From the NCBI GenBank assembly GCA_914767715.1, contig OU612067.1:21116162-21180161 (forward strand): a stretch of 64,000 bases of DNA, read 5' to 3'. A program made the translations under genes and the position numbers. Below are positions 38,070 through 50,848 of this stretch, in pieces (within the stretch, counting starts at the first letter, position 1; each line of letters begins with the position of its first letter). This DNA is from Membranipora membranacea. Its lineage: Eukaryota; Bryozoa; Gymnolaemata; Cheilostomatida; Membraniporidae. A model generated the notes under the pieces. The model saw nothing but the letters and a program-made list of their open reading frames with translations. It was not told the origin of the DNA and made no database searches.

Positions 38070-41000
38070 AAAGGGGCAGCCCAAAACGGGTTTCAGTTCC
38101 AAAGTCAGCATGAAATTCCCCACGGTTTAGAGTAGGTTAGGAGGAAATATATTTTTTGAACTGGCCGTAAAAAAAGCAAAGGGTCCCCCCTTTGTTACTT
38201 TTTTTAATTTTAAAGTCGCTCTCATTTCCGTTCCATTTATCGTAGGATCTTCATATTCTGGAATTTGAATGAGGCCAATGAGGCCATCACCTGGTCCGAG
38301 TTTGAAAGAATTCCGATGGCTATTTAAATTTTTTACCCTGCGTTTGGCATGTTTTTTAATGACAAAAGTGGCCCTCGTTAAAAATGTCGCTGACGCCAAA
38401 CTAAAAGAGGCAGCCCCAAACGGGTTTCAGTTCCAAAGTCAGCATGAAATTCCCCACGGTTAAGAGTAGGTTAGGAGGAAATCTATTTTTTGAACAGGCC
38501 ATAAAAAAAGCAAAGGGTCCCCCCTTTGTTGCTTTTTTTAATTTTAAAGTCGCTCTCATTTCCGTTCTATTTATCGTAGGATCTTCATATTCTGGAATTT
38601 GAATGAGGCAAATGAGGCCATCATCTGGTCCGAGTTTGAAAGAATTCTGATGGCTATTTAAATTTTTTACCCTGCGTTTGGCATGTTTTTTAATGACAAA
38701 AGTGGCCCTCGTTAAAAATGTCGCTGACGCCAAACTAAAAGGGGCAGCCCCAAACGGGTTTCAGTTCCAAAGCCAGCATGAAATTCCCCACGGCTTAGAG
38801 TAGGTTAGGAGGAAATCTATTTTTTGAACTGGCAGTAAAAAAAGCAAAGGGTCCCCCCTTTGTTACTTTTTTTAATTTTAAAGTCGCTCTCATTTCCGTT
38901 CTATTTATCGTAGGATCTTCATATTCTGGAATTTGAATGAGGCCAATGAGGCCATCATCTGGTCCGAGTTTGGAAGAATTCCGATGGCTATTTAAATTTT
39001 TTACCCTGCGTTTGGCATGTTTTTTAATGACAAAAGTGGCCCTCGTTAAAAATGTCGCTGACGCCAAACTAAAAGGGGCAGCCCCAAACGGGTTTCAGTT
39101 CCAAAGTCAGCATGAAATTCCCCACGGTTTAGAGTAGGTTAGGAGGAAATCTATTTTTTGAACTGGCCGTAAAAAAAGCAAAGGGTCCCCCCTTTGTTAC
39201 TTTTTTTAATTTTAAAGTCGCTCTCATTTCTGTTCTATTTATCGTAAAATCTTCATATTCTGGAATTTGAATGAGGCCAATTAGGCCATCATCTGGTCCG
39301 AGTTTAAAAGAATTCCGATGGCTATTTAAATTTTTTACCCTGCGTTTGGCATGTTTTTTAATGACAACAGTGGCCCTCGTTAAAAATGTCGCTGACGCCA
39401 AACTAAAAGGGGCAGCCCCAAACGGATTTCAGTTCCAAAGTCAGCATGAAATTCCCCACGGTTTAGAGTAGGTTAGGAGGAAATCTATTTTTTGAACTGG
39501 CCGTAAAAAACGCAAAGGGTCCCCCCTTTGTTACTTTTGTAATTTTAAAGTCGCTCTCATTTCCGTTCTATTTATTGTAGGATCTTCATATTCTGGAATT
39601 TGAATGAGGCCAATGAGGCCATCATCTGGTCCGAGTTTGAAAGAATTCCGATGGCTATTTAAATTTTTTACCCTGCGTTTGGCATGTTTTTTAATGACAA
39701 AAGTGGCCCTCGTTAAAAATGTCGCTGACGCCAAACTAAAAGGGGCAGCCCCAAACGGGTTTCAGTTCCAAAGTCAGCTTGAAATTCCCCACGGTTTAGA
39801 GTAGGTTAGGAGGAAATCTATTTTTTGAACTGGCCGTAAAAAAAGCAAAGGGTCCCCCCTTTGTTACTTTTTTTAATTTTAAAGTCGCTATCATTTCCAT
39901 TCTATTTATCGTAGGATCTTCATATTCTGGAATTTGAATGAGGCCAATGATGCCATCATCTGGTCCGAGTTTGAAAGAAGTCTGATGGCTATTTAAATTT
40001 TTACCCTGCGTTTGGCATGTTTTTTAATGACAAAAGTGGCCCTCGTTAAAAATGTCGCTGACGCCAAACTAAAAGGGGCAGCCCCAAACGGGTTTCAGTT
40101 CCAAAGTCAGCATGAAATTCCCCACGGTTTAGAGTAGGTTAGGAGGAAATCTATTTTTTGAACTGGCCGTAAAAAAAGCAAAGGGTCCCCCCTTTGTTAC
40201 TTTTTTTAATTTTAAAGTCGCTCTCATTTCCGTTCTATTTATCGTAGGATCTTCATATTCTGGAATTTGAATGAGGCCAATGAGGCCATCATCTGGTCCG
40301 AGTTTGAAAGAATTCCGATGGCTATTTAAATTTTTTACCCTGCGTTTGGCATGTTTTTTAATGACAAAAGTGGCCCTCTTTAAAAATGTCGCTGACGCCA
40401 ATCTAAAAGGGGCAGCCCCAAACGGGTTTCAGTTCCAAAGTCAGCATGAAATTCCCCACGGTTTAGAGTAGGTTAGGAGGAAATCTATTTTTTGAACTGG
40501 CCGTAAAAAAAGCAAAGGGTCCCCCCTTTGTTACTTTTTTTAATTTTAAAGTCGCTCTCATTTCCGTTCTATTTATCGTAGGATCTGCATATTTTGGAAT
40601 TTGAATGAGGCCAATGAGGCCATCATCTGGTCCGAGTTTGAAAGAATTCCGAAGGCTATTTAAATTTTTTACCCGGCGTTTGGCATGTTTTTTAATGACA
40701 AAAGTGGCCCTCGTTAAAAATGTCGCTGACGCCAAACTAAAAGGGGCAGCCCCAAACGGGTTTCAGTTCCAAAGTCAGCATGAAATTCCCCACGGTTTAG
40801 AGTAGGTTAGGAGGAAATCTGTTTTTTGAACTGGCCGTAAAAAAAGCAAAGGGTCCCCCCTTTGTTACTTTTTTTAATTTTAAAGTCGCTCTCATTTCCA
40901 TTCTATTTATCGAAAGATCTTCATATTGTGGAATTTGAATGAGGCCAATGAGGCCATCATCTGGTCCGAGTTTGAAAGAATTCCGATGGCTATTTAAATT

Positions 41001-42352
41001 TTTTACCCTGCGTTTGGCATGTTTTTTAATGACAAAAGTGGCCCTCGTTAAAAATGTCGCTGACGCCAAACTAAAAGAGGCAGCCCCAAACGGGTTTCAG
41101 TTCCAAAGTCAGCATGAAATTCCCCACGGTTAAGAGTAGGTTAGGAGGAAATCTATTTTTGAACAGGCCATAAAAAAAGCAAAGGGTCCCACCTTTGTTA
41201 CTTTTTTTAAATTTAAAGTCGCTCTCATTTCCGTTCTCTTTATCGTAGGATCTTCATATTCTGGAATTTGTATGAGGCCAATGAGGCCATCATCTGGTCC
41301 GAGTTTGAAAGAATTCTTATGGCTATTTAAATTTTTTACCCTGCGTTTGGCATGTTTTTTAATGACAAAAGTGGCCCTCGTTAAAAATGTCGCTGACGCC
41401 AAACTAAAAGGGGCAGCCCCAAACGGGTTTCAGTTCCAAAGTCAGCATGAAATTCCCCACGGTTTAGAGTAGGTTAGGAGGAAATCTATTTTTTGAACAG
41501 GCCATAAAAAAAGCAAAGGGTCCCCCCTTTGTTACTTTTTTTAATTTTAAAGTCGCTCTCATTTCCGTTCTATTTATCGTAGGATCTTCATATTCTGGAA
41601 TTTGAATGAGGCCAATGAGGCCATCATCTGGTCCGAGTTTGAAAGAATTCCGATGGCTATTTAAATTTTTTACCCTGCGTTTGGCATGTTTTTTAATGAC
41701 AAAAGTGGCCCTCGTTAAAAATGTCGCTGACGCCAAACTAAAAGGGGCAGCCCCAAACGGGTTTCAGTTCCAAAGTCAGCATGAAATTCTCCACGGTTTA
41801 GAGTAGGTTAGGAGGAAATCTATTTTTTGAACAGGCCGTAAAAAAAGCAAAGGGTCCCCCCTTTGTTACTTTTTTTAATTTTAAAGTCGCTCTCATTTCC
41901 GTTCTATTTAACGTAGGATCTTCATATTCTGGAATTTGAATGAGGCCAGTGAGGCCATCATCTGGTCCGAGTTTGAAAGAATTCCGATGGCTATTTAAAT
42001 TTTTTACCCTGCGTTTGGCATGTTTTTTGATGACAAAAGTGGCCCTAGTTAAAAATGTCGCTGACGCCAAACTAAAGGGGGCAGCCCCAAACGGGTTTCA
42101 GTTCCAAAGTAAGCATGAAATTCCCCACGGCTTAGAGTAGGTTAGGAGGAAATCTATTTTTTGAACTGGCCGTAAAAAAAGCAAAGGGTCCCCCCTTTGT
42201 TACTTTTTTTACTTTTAAAGTCGCTCTCATTTCCGTTCTATTTATCGTAGGACCTTCATATTCTGGAATTTGAATGAGGCCAATGAGGCCATCATCTGGT
42301 CCGAGTTTGGAAGAATTCCGATGGCTATTTAAATTTTTTACCCGGCGTTTGG
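37350..42352 (+). repeat. 15-mer higher-order repeat, copy 1 (~5,004 bp)
   Basis: Anchors 37602, 37935, 38269, 38603, 38937, 39271, 39604, 39938, 40271, 40605, 40939, 41272, 41606 and 41940, plus the hybrid monomer at 42274. Each has its counterpart 5,004-5,005 bp downstream with the same private changes, for example catcacctgg (38,288), ggcagtaaaa (38,833), cgtaaaatc (39,245), the dyad-breaking acttttgtaatt (39,534) and cgaaagatc (40,912). Confidence 0.92.
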
Positions 42353-45300
42353 CATGTTTTTTAATGACAAAAGTGGCCCTCGTTAAAAATGTCGCTGACG
42401 TCAAACTAAAAGGGGCAGCCCCAAACGAGTTTCAGTTCCAAAGTCAGCATGAAATTCCCCACGGTTTAGAGTAGGTTAGGAGGAAATCTATTTTTTGAAC
42501 AGGCCATAAAAAAAGCAAAGGGTCCCCCCTTTGTTACTTTTTTAATTTCAAAGTCGCTTTATTTCCGTTCTATATATCGTAGGATCTTCATATTCTGGAA
42601 TTTGAATGAGGCCAATGCGGCCATCATCTGGTCCGAGTTTGGAAGAATTCTGATGGCTATTTAAATTTTTTACCCTGCGTTTGGCATGTTTTTTAATGAC
42701 AAAAGTGGCCCTCGTTAAAAATGTCGCTGACGCCAAACTAAAAGAAGCAGCCCCAAACGGGTTTCAGTTCCAAAGTCAGCATGAAATTCCCCACGGTTTA
42801 GAGTAGGTTAGGGGGAAATCTATTTTTTGAACTGGCCGTAAAAAAAGCAAAGGGTCCCCCTTTGTTACTTTTTTTAATTTTAAAGTCGCTCTCATTTCCG
42901 TTCTATTTATCGTAGGATCTTCATATTCTGGAATTTGAATGAGGCCAATTAGGCCATCATCTGGTCCGAGTTTGAAAGAATTCCGATAGCTATTTAAATT
43001 TTTAACCCTGCGTTTGGCATGTTTTTTAATGACAAAAGTGGCCCTCGTTAAAAATGTCGCTGACGCCAAACTAAAAGGGGCAGCCCAAAACGGGTTTCAG
43101 TTCCAAAGTCAGCATGAAATTCCCCACGGTTTAGAGTAGGTTAGGAGGAAATATATTTTTTGAACTGGCCGTAAAAAAAGCAAAGGGTCCCCCCTTTGTT
43201 ACTTTTTTTAATTTTAAAGTCGCTCTCATTTCCGTTCCATTTATCGTAGGATCTTCATATTCTGGAATTTGAATGAGGCCAATGAGGCCATCACCTGGTC
43301 CGAGTTTGAAAGAATTCCGATGGCTATTTAAATTTTTTACCCTGCGTTTGGCATGTTTTTTAATGACAAAAGTGGCCCTCGTTAAAAATGTCGCTGACGC
43401 CAAACTAAAAGAGGCAGCCCCAAACGGGTTTCAGTTCCAAAGTCAGCATGAAATTCCCCACGGTTAAGAGTAGGTTAGGAGGAAATCTATTTTTTGAACA
43501 GGCCATAAAAAAAGCAAAGGGTCCCCCCTTTGTTGCTTTTTTTAATTTTAAAGTCGCTCTCATTTCCGTTCTATTTATCGTAGGATCTTCATATTCTGGA
43601 ATTTGAATGAGGCAAATGAGGCCATCATCTGGTCCGAGATTGAAAGAATTCTGATGGCTATTTAAATTTTTTACCCTGCGTTTGGCATGTTTTTTAATGA
43701 CAAAAGTGGCCCTCGTTAAAAATGTCGCTGACGCCAAACTAAAAGGGGCAGCCCCAAACGGGTTTCAGTTCCAAAGCCAGCATGAAATTCCCCACGGCTT
43801 AGAGTAGGTTAGGAGGAAATCTATTTTTTGAACTGGCAGTAAAAAAAGCAAAGGGTCCCCCCTTTGTTACTTTTTTTAATTTTAAAGTCGCTCTCATTTC
43901 CGTTCTATTTATCGTAGGATCTTCATATTCTGGAATTTGAATGAGGCCAATGAGGCCATCATCTGGTCCGAGTTTGGAAGAATTCCGATGGCTATTTAAA
44001 TTTTTTACCCTGCGTTTGGCATGTTTTTTAATGACAAAAGTGGCCCTCGTTAAAAATGTCGCTGACGCCAAACTAAAAGGGGCAGCCCCAAACGGGTTTC
44101 AGTTCCAAAGTCAGCATGAAATTCCCCACGGTTTAGAGTAGGTTAGGAGGAAATCTATTTTTTGAACTGGCCGTAAAAAAAGCAAAGGGTCCCCCCTTTG
44201 TTACTTTTTTTAATTTTAAAGTCGCTCTCATTTCTGTTCTATTAATCGTAAAATCTTCATATTCTGGAATTTGAATGAGGCCAATGAGGCCATCATCTGG
44301 TCCGAGTTTAAAAGAATTCCGATGGCTATTTAAATTTTTTACCCTGCGTTTGGCATGTTTTTTAATGACAACAGTGGCCCTCGTTAAAAATGTCGCTGAC
44401 GCCAAACTAAAAGGGGCAGCCCCAAACGGATTTCAGTTCCAAAGTCAGCATGAAATTCCCCACGGCTTAGAGTAGGTTAGGAGGAAATCTATTTTTTGAA
44501 CTGGCCGTAAAAAACGCAAAGGGTCCCCCCTTTGTTACTTTTGTAATTTTAAAGTCGCTCTCATTTCCGTTCTATTTATTGTAGGATCTTCATATTCTGG
44601 AATTTGAATGAGGCCAATGAGGCCATCATCTGGTCCGAGTTTGAAAGAATTCCGATGGCTATTTAAATTTTTTACCCTGCGTTTGGCATGTTTTTTAATG
44701 ACAAAAGTGGCCCTCGTTAAAAATGTCGCTGACGCCAAACTAAAAGGGGCAGCCCCAAACGGGTTTCAGTTCCAAAGTCAGCTTGAAATTCCCCACGGTT
44801 TAGAGTAGGTTAGGAGGAAATCTATTTTTTGAACTGGCCGTAAAAAAAGCAAAGGGTCCCCCCTTTGTTACTTTTTTTAATTTTAAAGTCGCTATCATTT
44901 CCATTCTATTTATCGTAGGATCTTCATATTCTGGAATTTGAATGAGGCCAATGATGCCATCATCTGGTCCGAGTTTGAAAGAATTCTGATGGCTATTTAA
45001 ATTTTTTACCCTGCGTTTGGCATGTTTTTTAATGACAAAAGTGGCCCTCGTTAAAAATGTCGCTGACGCCAAACTAAAAGGGGCAGCCCCAAACGGGTTT
45101 CAGTTCCAAAGTCAGCATGAAATTCCCCACGGTTTAGAGTAGGTTAGGAGGAAATCTATTTTTTGAACTGGCCGTAAAAAAAGCAAAGGGTCCCCCCTTT
45201 GTTACTTTTTTTAATTTTAAAGTCGCTCTCATTTCCGTTCTATTTATCGTAGGATCTTCATATTCTGGAATTTGAATGAGGCCAATGAGGCCATCATCTG

Positions 45301-47396
45301 GTCCGAGTTTGAAAGAATTCCGATGGCTATTTAAATTTTTTACCCTGCGTTTGGCATGTTTTTTAATGACAAAAGTGGCCCTCTTTAAAAATGTCGCTGA
45401 CGCCAATCTAAAAGGGGCAGCCCCAAACGGGTTTCAGTTCCAAAGTCAGCATGAAATTCCCCACGGTTTAGAGTAGGTTAGGAGGAAATCTATTTTTTGA
45501 ACTGGCCGTAAAAAAAGCAAAGGGTCCCCCCTTTGTTACTTTTTTTAATTTTAAAGTCGCTCTCATTTCCGTTCTATTTATCGTAGGATCTGCATATTTT
45601 GGAATTTGAATGAGGCCAATGAGGCCATCATCTGGTCCGAGTTTGAAAGAATTCCGAAGGCTATTTAAATTTTTTACCCTGCGTTTGGCATGTTTTTTAA
45701 TGACAAAAGTGGCCCTCGTTAAAAATGTCGCTGACGCCAAACTAAAAGGGGCAGCCCCAAACGGGTTTCAGTTCCAAAGTCAGCATGAAATTCCCCACGG
45801 TTTAGAGTAGGTTAGGAGGAAATCTGTTTTTTGAACTGGCCGTAAAAAAAGCAAAGGGTCCCCCCTTTGTTACTTTTTTTAATTTTAAAGTCGCTCTCAT
45901 TTCCATTCTATTTATCGAAAGATCTTCATATTGTGGAATTTGAATGAGGCCAATGAGGCCATCATCTGGTCCGAGTTTGAAAGAATTCCGATGGCTATTT
46001 AAATTTTTTACCCTGCGTTTGGCATGTTATTTAATGACAAAAGTGGCCCTCGTTAAAAATGTCGCTGACGCCAAACTAAAAGAGGCAGCCCCAAACGGGT
46101 TTCAGTTCCAAAGTCAGCATGAAATTCCCCACGGTTAAGAGTAGGTTAGGAGGAAATCTATTTTTGAACAGGCCATAAAAAAAGCAAAGGGTCCCACCTT
46201 TGTTACTTTTTTTAAATTTAAAGTCGCTCTCATTTCCGTTCTCTTTATCGTAGGATCTTCATATTCTGGAATTTGAATGAGGCCAATGAGGCCATCATCT
46301 GGTCCGAGTTTGAAAGAATTCTTATGGCTATTTAAATTTTTTACCCTGCGTTTGGCATGTTTTTTAATGACAAAAGTGGCCCTCGTTAAAAATGTCGCTG
46401 ACGCCAAACTAAAAGGGGCAGCCCCAAACGGGTTTCAGTTCCAAAGTCAGCATGAAATTCCCCACGGTTTAGAGTAGGTTAGGAGGAATTCTATTTTTTG
46501 AACAGGCCATAAAAAAAGCAAAGGGTCCCCCCTTTGTTACTTTTTTTAATTTTAAAGTCGCTCTCATTTCCGTTCTATTTATCGTAGGATCTTCATATTC
46601 TGGAATTTGAATGAGGCCAATGAGGCCATCATCTGGTCCGAGTTTGAAAGAATTCCCATGGCTATTTAAATTTTTTACCCTGCGTTTGGCATGTTTTTTA
46701 ATGACAAAAGTGGCCCTCGTTAAAAATGTCGCTGACGCCAAACTAAAAGGGGCAGCCCCAAACGGGTTTCAGTTCCAAAGTCAGCATGAAATTCTCCACG
46801 GTTTAGAGTAGGTTAGGAGGAAATCTATTTTTTGAACAGGCCGTAAAAAAAGCAAAGGGTCCCCCCTTTGTTACTTTTTTTAATTTTAAAGTCGCTCTCA
46901 TTTCCGTTCTATTTAACGTAGGAACTTCATATTCTGGAATTTGAATGAGGCCAGTGAGGCCATCATCTGGTCCGAGTTTGAAAGAATTCCGATGGCTATT
47001 TAAATTTTTTACCCTGCGTTTGGCATGTTTTTTGATGACAAAAGTGGCCCTAGTTAAAAATGTCGCTGACGCCAAACTAAAGGGGGCAGCCCCAAACGGG
47101 TTTCAGTTCCAAAGTAAGCATGAAATTCCCCACGGCTTAGAGTAGGTTAGGAGGAAATCTATTTTTTGAACTGGCCGTAAAAAAAGCAAAGGGTCCCCCC
47201 TTTGTTACTTTTTTTACTTTTAAAGTCGCTCTCATTTCCGTTCTATTTATCGTAGGACCTTCATATTCTGGAATTTGAATGAGGCCAATGAGGCCATCAT
47301 CTGGTCCGAGTTTGGAAGAATTCCGATGGCTATTTAAATTTTTTACCCGGCGTTTGGCATGTTTTTTAATGACAAAAGTGGCCCTCGTTAAAAATG
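42353..47396 (+). repeat. 15-mer higher-order repeat, copy 2 (~5,005 bp)
   Basis: Anchors 42606, 42939, 43273, 43607, 43941, 44275, 44608, 44942, 45276, 45610, 45944, 46277, 46611, 46945 and 47279. It directly follows copy 1. Differences are scattered single bases, such as gagattg (43,638), attaatcg (44,241) and ggaacttc (46,921), plus an indel near 40,000/45,005 that changes the offset from 5,004 to 5,005. Confidence 0.92.
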
Positions 47397-50300
47397 TCGC
47401 TGACGCCAAACTAAAAGGGGCAGCCCCAAACGGGTTTCAGTTCCAAAGTCAGCATGAAATTCCCCACGGTTTAGAGTAGGTTAGGAGGAAATCTATTTTT
47501 TGAACTGGCCGTAAAAAAAGCAAAGGGTCCCCCCTTTGTTACTTTTTTTAATTTTAAAGTCGCTCTCGTTTCCGTTCTATATATCGTAGGATCTTCATAT
47601 TCTGGAATTTGAATGAGGCCAATGCGGCCATCATCTGGTCCGAGTTTTGAAGAATTCTGATGGCTATTTAAATTTTTTACCCTGCGTTTGGCATGTCTTT
47701 TAATGACAAAAGTGGCCCTCGTTAAAAATGTCGCTGACGCCAAACTAAAAGGGGCAGCCCCAAACGGGTTTCAGTTCCAAAGTCAGCATGAAATTCCCCA
47801 CGGTTTAGAGTAGGTTAGGAGGAAATCTATTTTTTGAACTGGCCGTAAAAAAAGCAAAGGGTCCCCCCTTTGTTACTTTTTTTAATTTTAAAGCCGCTCT
47901 CATTTCCATTCTATCTATCGTAGGATCTTCATATTCTGGAATTTGAATGAGGCCAATGAGGCCATCATCTGGTCCGAGTTTGAAAGAATTCCGATGGCTA
48001 TTTAAATTTTTTACCCTGCGTTTGGCATGTTTTTTAATGACAAATGTGGCCCTCGTTAAAAATGTCGCTCACGCCAAACTAAAAGGGGCAGCCCCAAACG
48101 GGTTTCAGTTCCAAAGTCAGCATGAAATTCCCCACGGTTTAGAGTAGGTTAGGAGGAAATCTATTTTTTGAACTGGCCGTAAAAAAAGCAAAGGGTCCCC
48201 CCTTTGTTACTTTTGTAATTTTAAAGTCGCTCTCATTTCCGTTCTATTTATTGTAGGATCTTCATATTCTGGAATTTGAATGAGGCCAATGAGGCCATCA
48301 TCTGGTCCGAGTTTGAAAGAATTCCGATGGCTATTTAAATTTTTTACCCTGCGTTTGGCATGTTTTTTAATGACAAAAGTGGCCCTCTTTAAAAATGTCG
48401 CTGACGCCAAACTAAAAGGGGCGGCCCCAAACGGGTTTCAGTTCCAAAGTCAGCTTGAAATTCCCCACGGTTTAGAGTAGGTTAGGAGGAAATCTATTTT
48501 TTGAACTGGCCGTAAAAAAAGCAAAGGGTCCCCCCTTTGTTACTTTTTTTAATTTTAAAGTCGCTCTCATTTCCGTTCTATTTATCGTAGGATCTTCATA
48601 TTCTGGAATTTGAATGAGGCCAATGAGGCCATCATCTGGTCCGAGTTTGAAAGAATTCCGATGGCTATTTAAATTTTTTACCCTGCGTTTGGCATGTTTT
48701 TTAATGACAAAAGTGGACCTCGTTAAAAATGTCGCTGACGCCAAAGTAAAAGGTACAGCCCCAAACGGGTTTCAGTTCCAAAGTCAGCATGAAATTCCCC
48801 ACGGTTTAGAGTAGGTTAGGAGGAAATCTATTTTTTGAACTGGCCGTAAAAAAAGCAAAGGGTCCCCCCTTTGTTACTTTTTTTAATTTTAAAGTCGCTC
48901 TCATTTCCGTTCTATTTATCGTAGGATCTTCATATTCTGGGATTTGAATGAGGCCAATGAGGCCATCATCTGGTTTGAGTTTGAAAGAATTCCGATGGCT
49001 ATTTAAATTTTTTACCCGGCGTTTGGCACTTTTTTCAATGACAAAAGTGGCCCTCGTTAAAAATGTCGCTGACGCCAAACTAAAAGAGGCAGCCCCAAAC
49101 GGGTTTCAGTTCCAAAGTCAGCATGAAATTCCCCACGGTTAAGAGTAGGTTAGGAGGAAACCAATTTTGAACAGGCCATAAAAAAAGCAAAGGGTCCCCC
49201 CTTTGTTACTTTTTTTAATTTTAAAGTCGCTCTCATTTCCGTTCTATTTATTGTAGGATCTTCATATTCTGGAATTTGAATGAAGCCAATGAGGCCATCA
49301 TCTGGTCCGAGTTTGAAAGAATTCTGATGGCTATTTAAATTTTTTACCCTGCGTTTGGCATGTTTTTTAATGACAAAAGTGGCCCTCGTTAAAAATGTCG
49401 CTGACGCCAAACTAAAAGGGGCAGCCCCAAACGGGTTTCAGTTCCAAAGTCAGCATGAAATTCCCCACGGTTTAGAGTAGGTTAGGAGGAAATCTATTTT
49501 TTGAACAGGCCATAAAAAAAGCAAAGGGTCCCCCCTTTGTTACTTTTTTTAATTTTAAAGTCGCTCTCATTTCCGTTCTATTTATCGTAGGATCTTCATA
49601 TTCTGGAATTTGAATGAGGCCAATGAGGCCATCATCTGGTCCGAGTTTGAAAGAATTCTGATGGCTATTTAAATTTTTTACCCTGCGTTTGGCATGTTTT
49701 TTAATGACAACAGTGGCCCTCGTTAAAAATGTCGCTGACGCCAAACTAAAAGGGGCAGCCCCAAACGGGTTTCAGTTCCAAAGTCAGCATGAAATTCCCC
49801 ACGGTTTAGAGTAGGTTAGGAGGAAATCTATTTTTTGAACTGGCCGTAATAAAAGCAAAGGGTCCCCCCTTTGTTACTTTTTTTAATTTTAAAGTCGCTC
49901 TCATTTCCGTTCTATTTATCGTAGGATCTTCATATTCTGGAATTTGAATGAGGCCAATGAGGCCATCATCTGGTCCGAGTTTGAAAGAATTCCGATGGCT
50001 ATTTAAATTTTTTACCCTGCGTTTGGCATGTTTTTTAATGACAAAAGTGGCCCTCGTTAAAAATGTCGCTGACGCCAAACTAAAAGGGGCAGCCCCAAAC
50101 GGGTTTCAGTTCCAAAGTCAGCATGAACTTCCCTACGGTTTAGAGTAGGTTAGGAGGAAATCTATTTTTTGAACAGGCCATAAAAAAAGCAAAGGGTCCC
50201 CCCTTTGTTACTTTTTTTACTTTTAAAGTCGCTCTCATTTCCGTTCTATATATCGTAGGATCTTCATATTCTGGAATTTGAATGAGGCCAATGCGGCCAT

Positions 50301-50615
50301 CATCTAGTCCGAGTTTTGAAGAATTCTGATGGCTATTTAAATTTTTTACCCTGCGTTTGGCATGTTTTTTAATGACAAAAGTGGCCCTCGTTAAAAATGT
50401 CGCTGACGCCAAACTAAAAGGGGCAGCCCCAAACGGGTTTCAGTTCCAAAGTCAGCATGAAATTCCCCACGGTTTAGAGTAGGTTAGGAGGAAATCTATT
50501 TTTTGAACTGGCCGTAAAAAAAGCAAAGGGTCCCCCCTTTGTTACTTTTTTTAATTTTAAAGCCGCTCTCATTTCCGTTCTATCTATCGTAGGATCTTCA
50601 TATTCTGGAATTTGA

Positions 50616-50633
50616 ATGAGGCCAATGAGGCCA
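50616..50633 (+). repeat. 9-bp internal tandem duplication atgaggcca x2 (representative copy)
   Basis: Two directly adjacent copies of atgaggcca begin the anchor region of nearly every monomer. Variants such as aggctaatgagg, aggttaataagg, ccagtgagg and ccaatgcgg alter one half only. It is used here as the coordinate anchor for counting monomers. Confidence 0.88.
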
Positions 50634-50654
50634 TCATCTGGTCCGAGTTTGAAA

Positions 50655-50676
50655 GAATTCCGATGGCTATTTAAAT
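50655..50676. other. EcoRI (GAATTC) and SwaI (ATTTAAAT) sites, present in most monomers
   Basis: GAATTC at 50,655-50,660 and the 8-bp palindrome ATTTAAAT at 50,669-50,676 recur once per monomer in most copies. EcoRI is lost where the sequence reads gaatcccg (near 300, 2,300, 6,300, 8,300), gacttccg (near 3,300, 5,300, 9,300) or gaatcttg (near 13,633 and its copies). SwaI is lost where it reads ctattaaaat or ctattcaaat. TATTTAAA at 50,668 also resembles a TATA box, but there is no other sign of a promoter. Confidence 0.85.
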
Positions 50677-50753
50677 TTTTTACCCTGCGTTTGGCATGTT
50701 TTTTAATGACAAAAGTGGCCCTCGTTAAAAATGTCGCTGACGCCAAACTAAAA

Positions 50754-50764
50754 GGGGCAGCCCC
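50754..50764. repeat. Compact GC dyad GGGGC-A-GCCCC (representative copy)
   Basis: A perfect 5-bp inverted repeat around a single central base, flanked by aaa on both sides. It occurs once per monomer and is kept in most copies; variants include gggacagcc (about 16,065), ggtacagcc (48,75x, 51,75x, 60,10x), gaggcagcc and gaagcagcc. The variants break one arm, so strict pairing is not required everywhere. Confidence 0.8.
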
Positions 50765-50848
50765 AAACGGGTTTCAGTTCCAAAGTCAGCATGAAATTCC
50801 CCACGGTTTAGAGTAGGTTAGGAGGAAATCTATTTTTTGAACTGGCCG

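Noticed and set aside
50668-50675. TATTTAAA as a TATA box
   Set aside because: The motif is part of an AT-rich palindrome repeated in most monomers; there is no gene downstream and no other promoter element.
50816-50827. gttaggaggaaa resembles a bacterial ribosome binding site
   Set aside because: It is followed by no start codon or reading frame at suitable spacing, and the array is eukaryotic satellite in character; variants gttatgagg and gtaacgagg destroy it freely.
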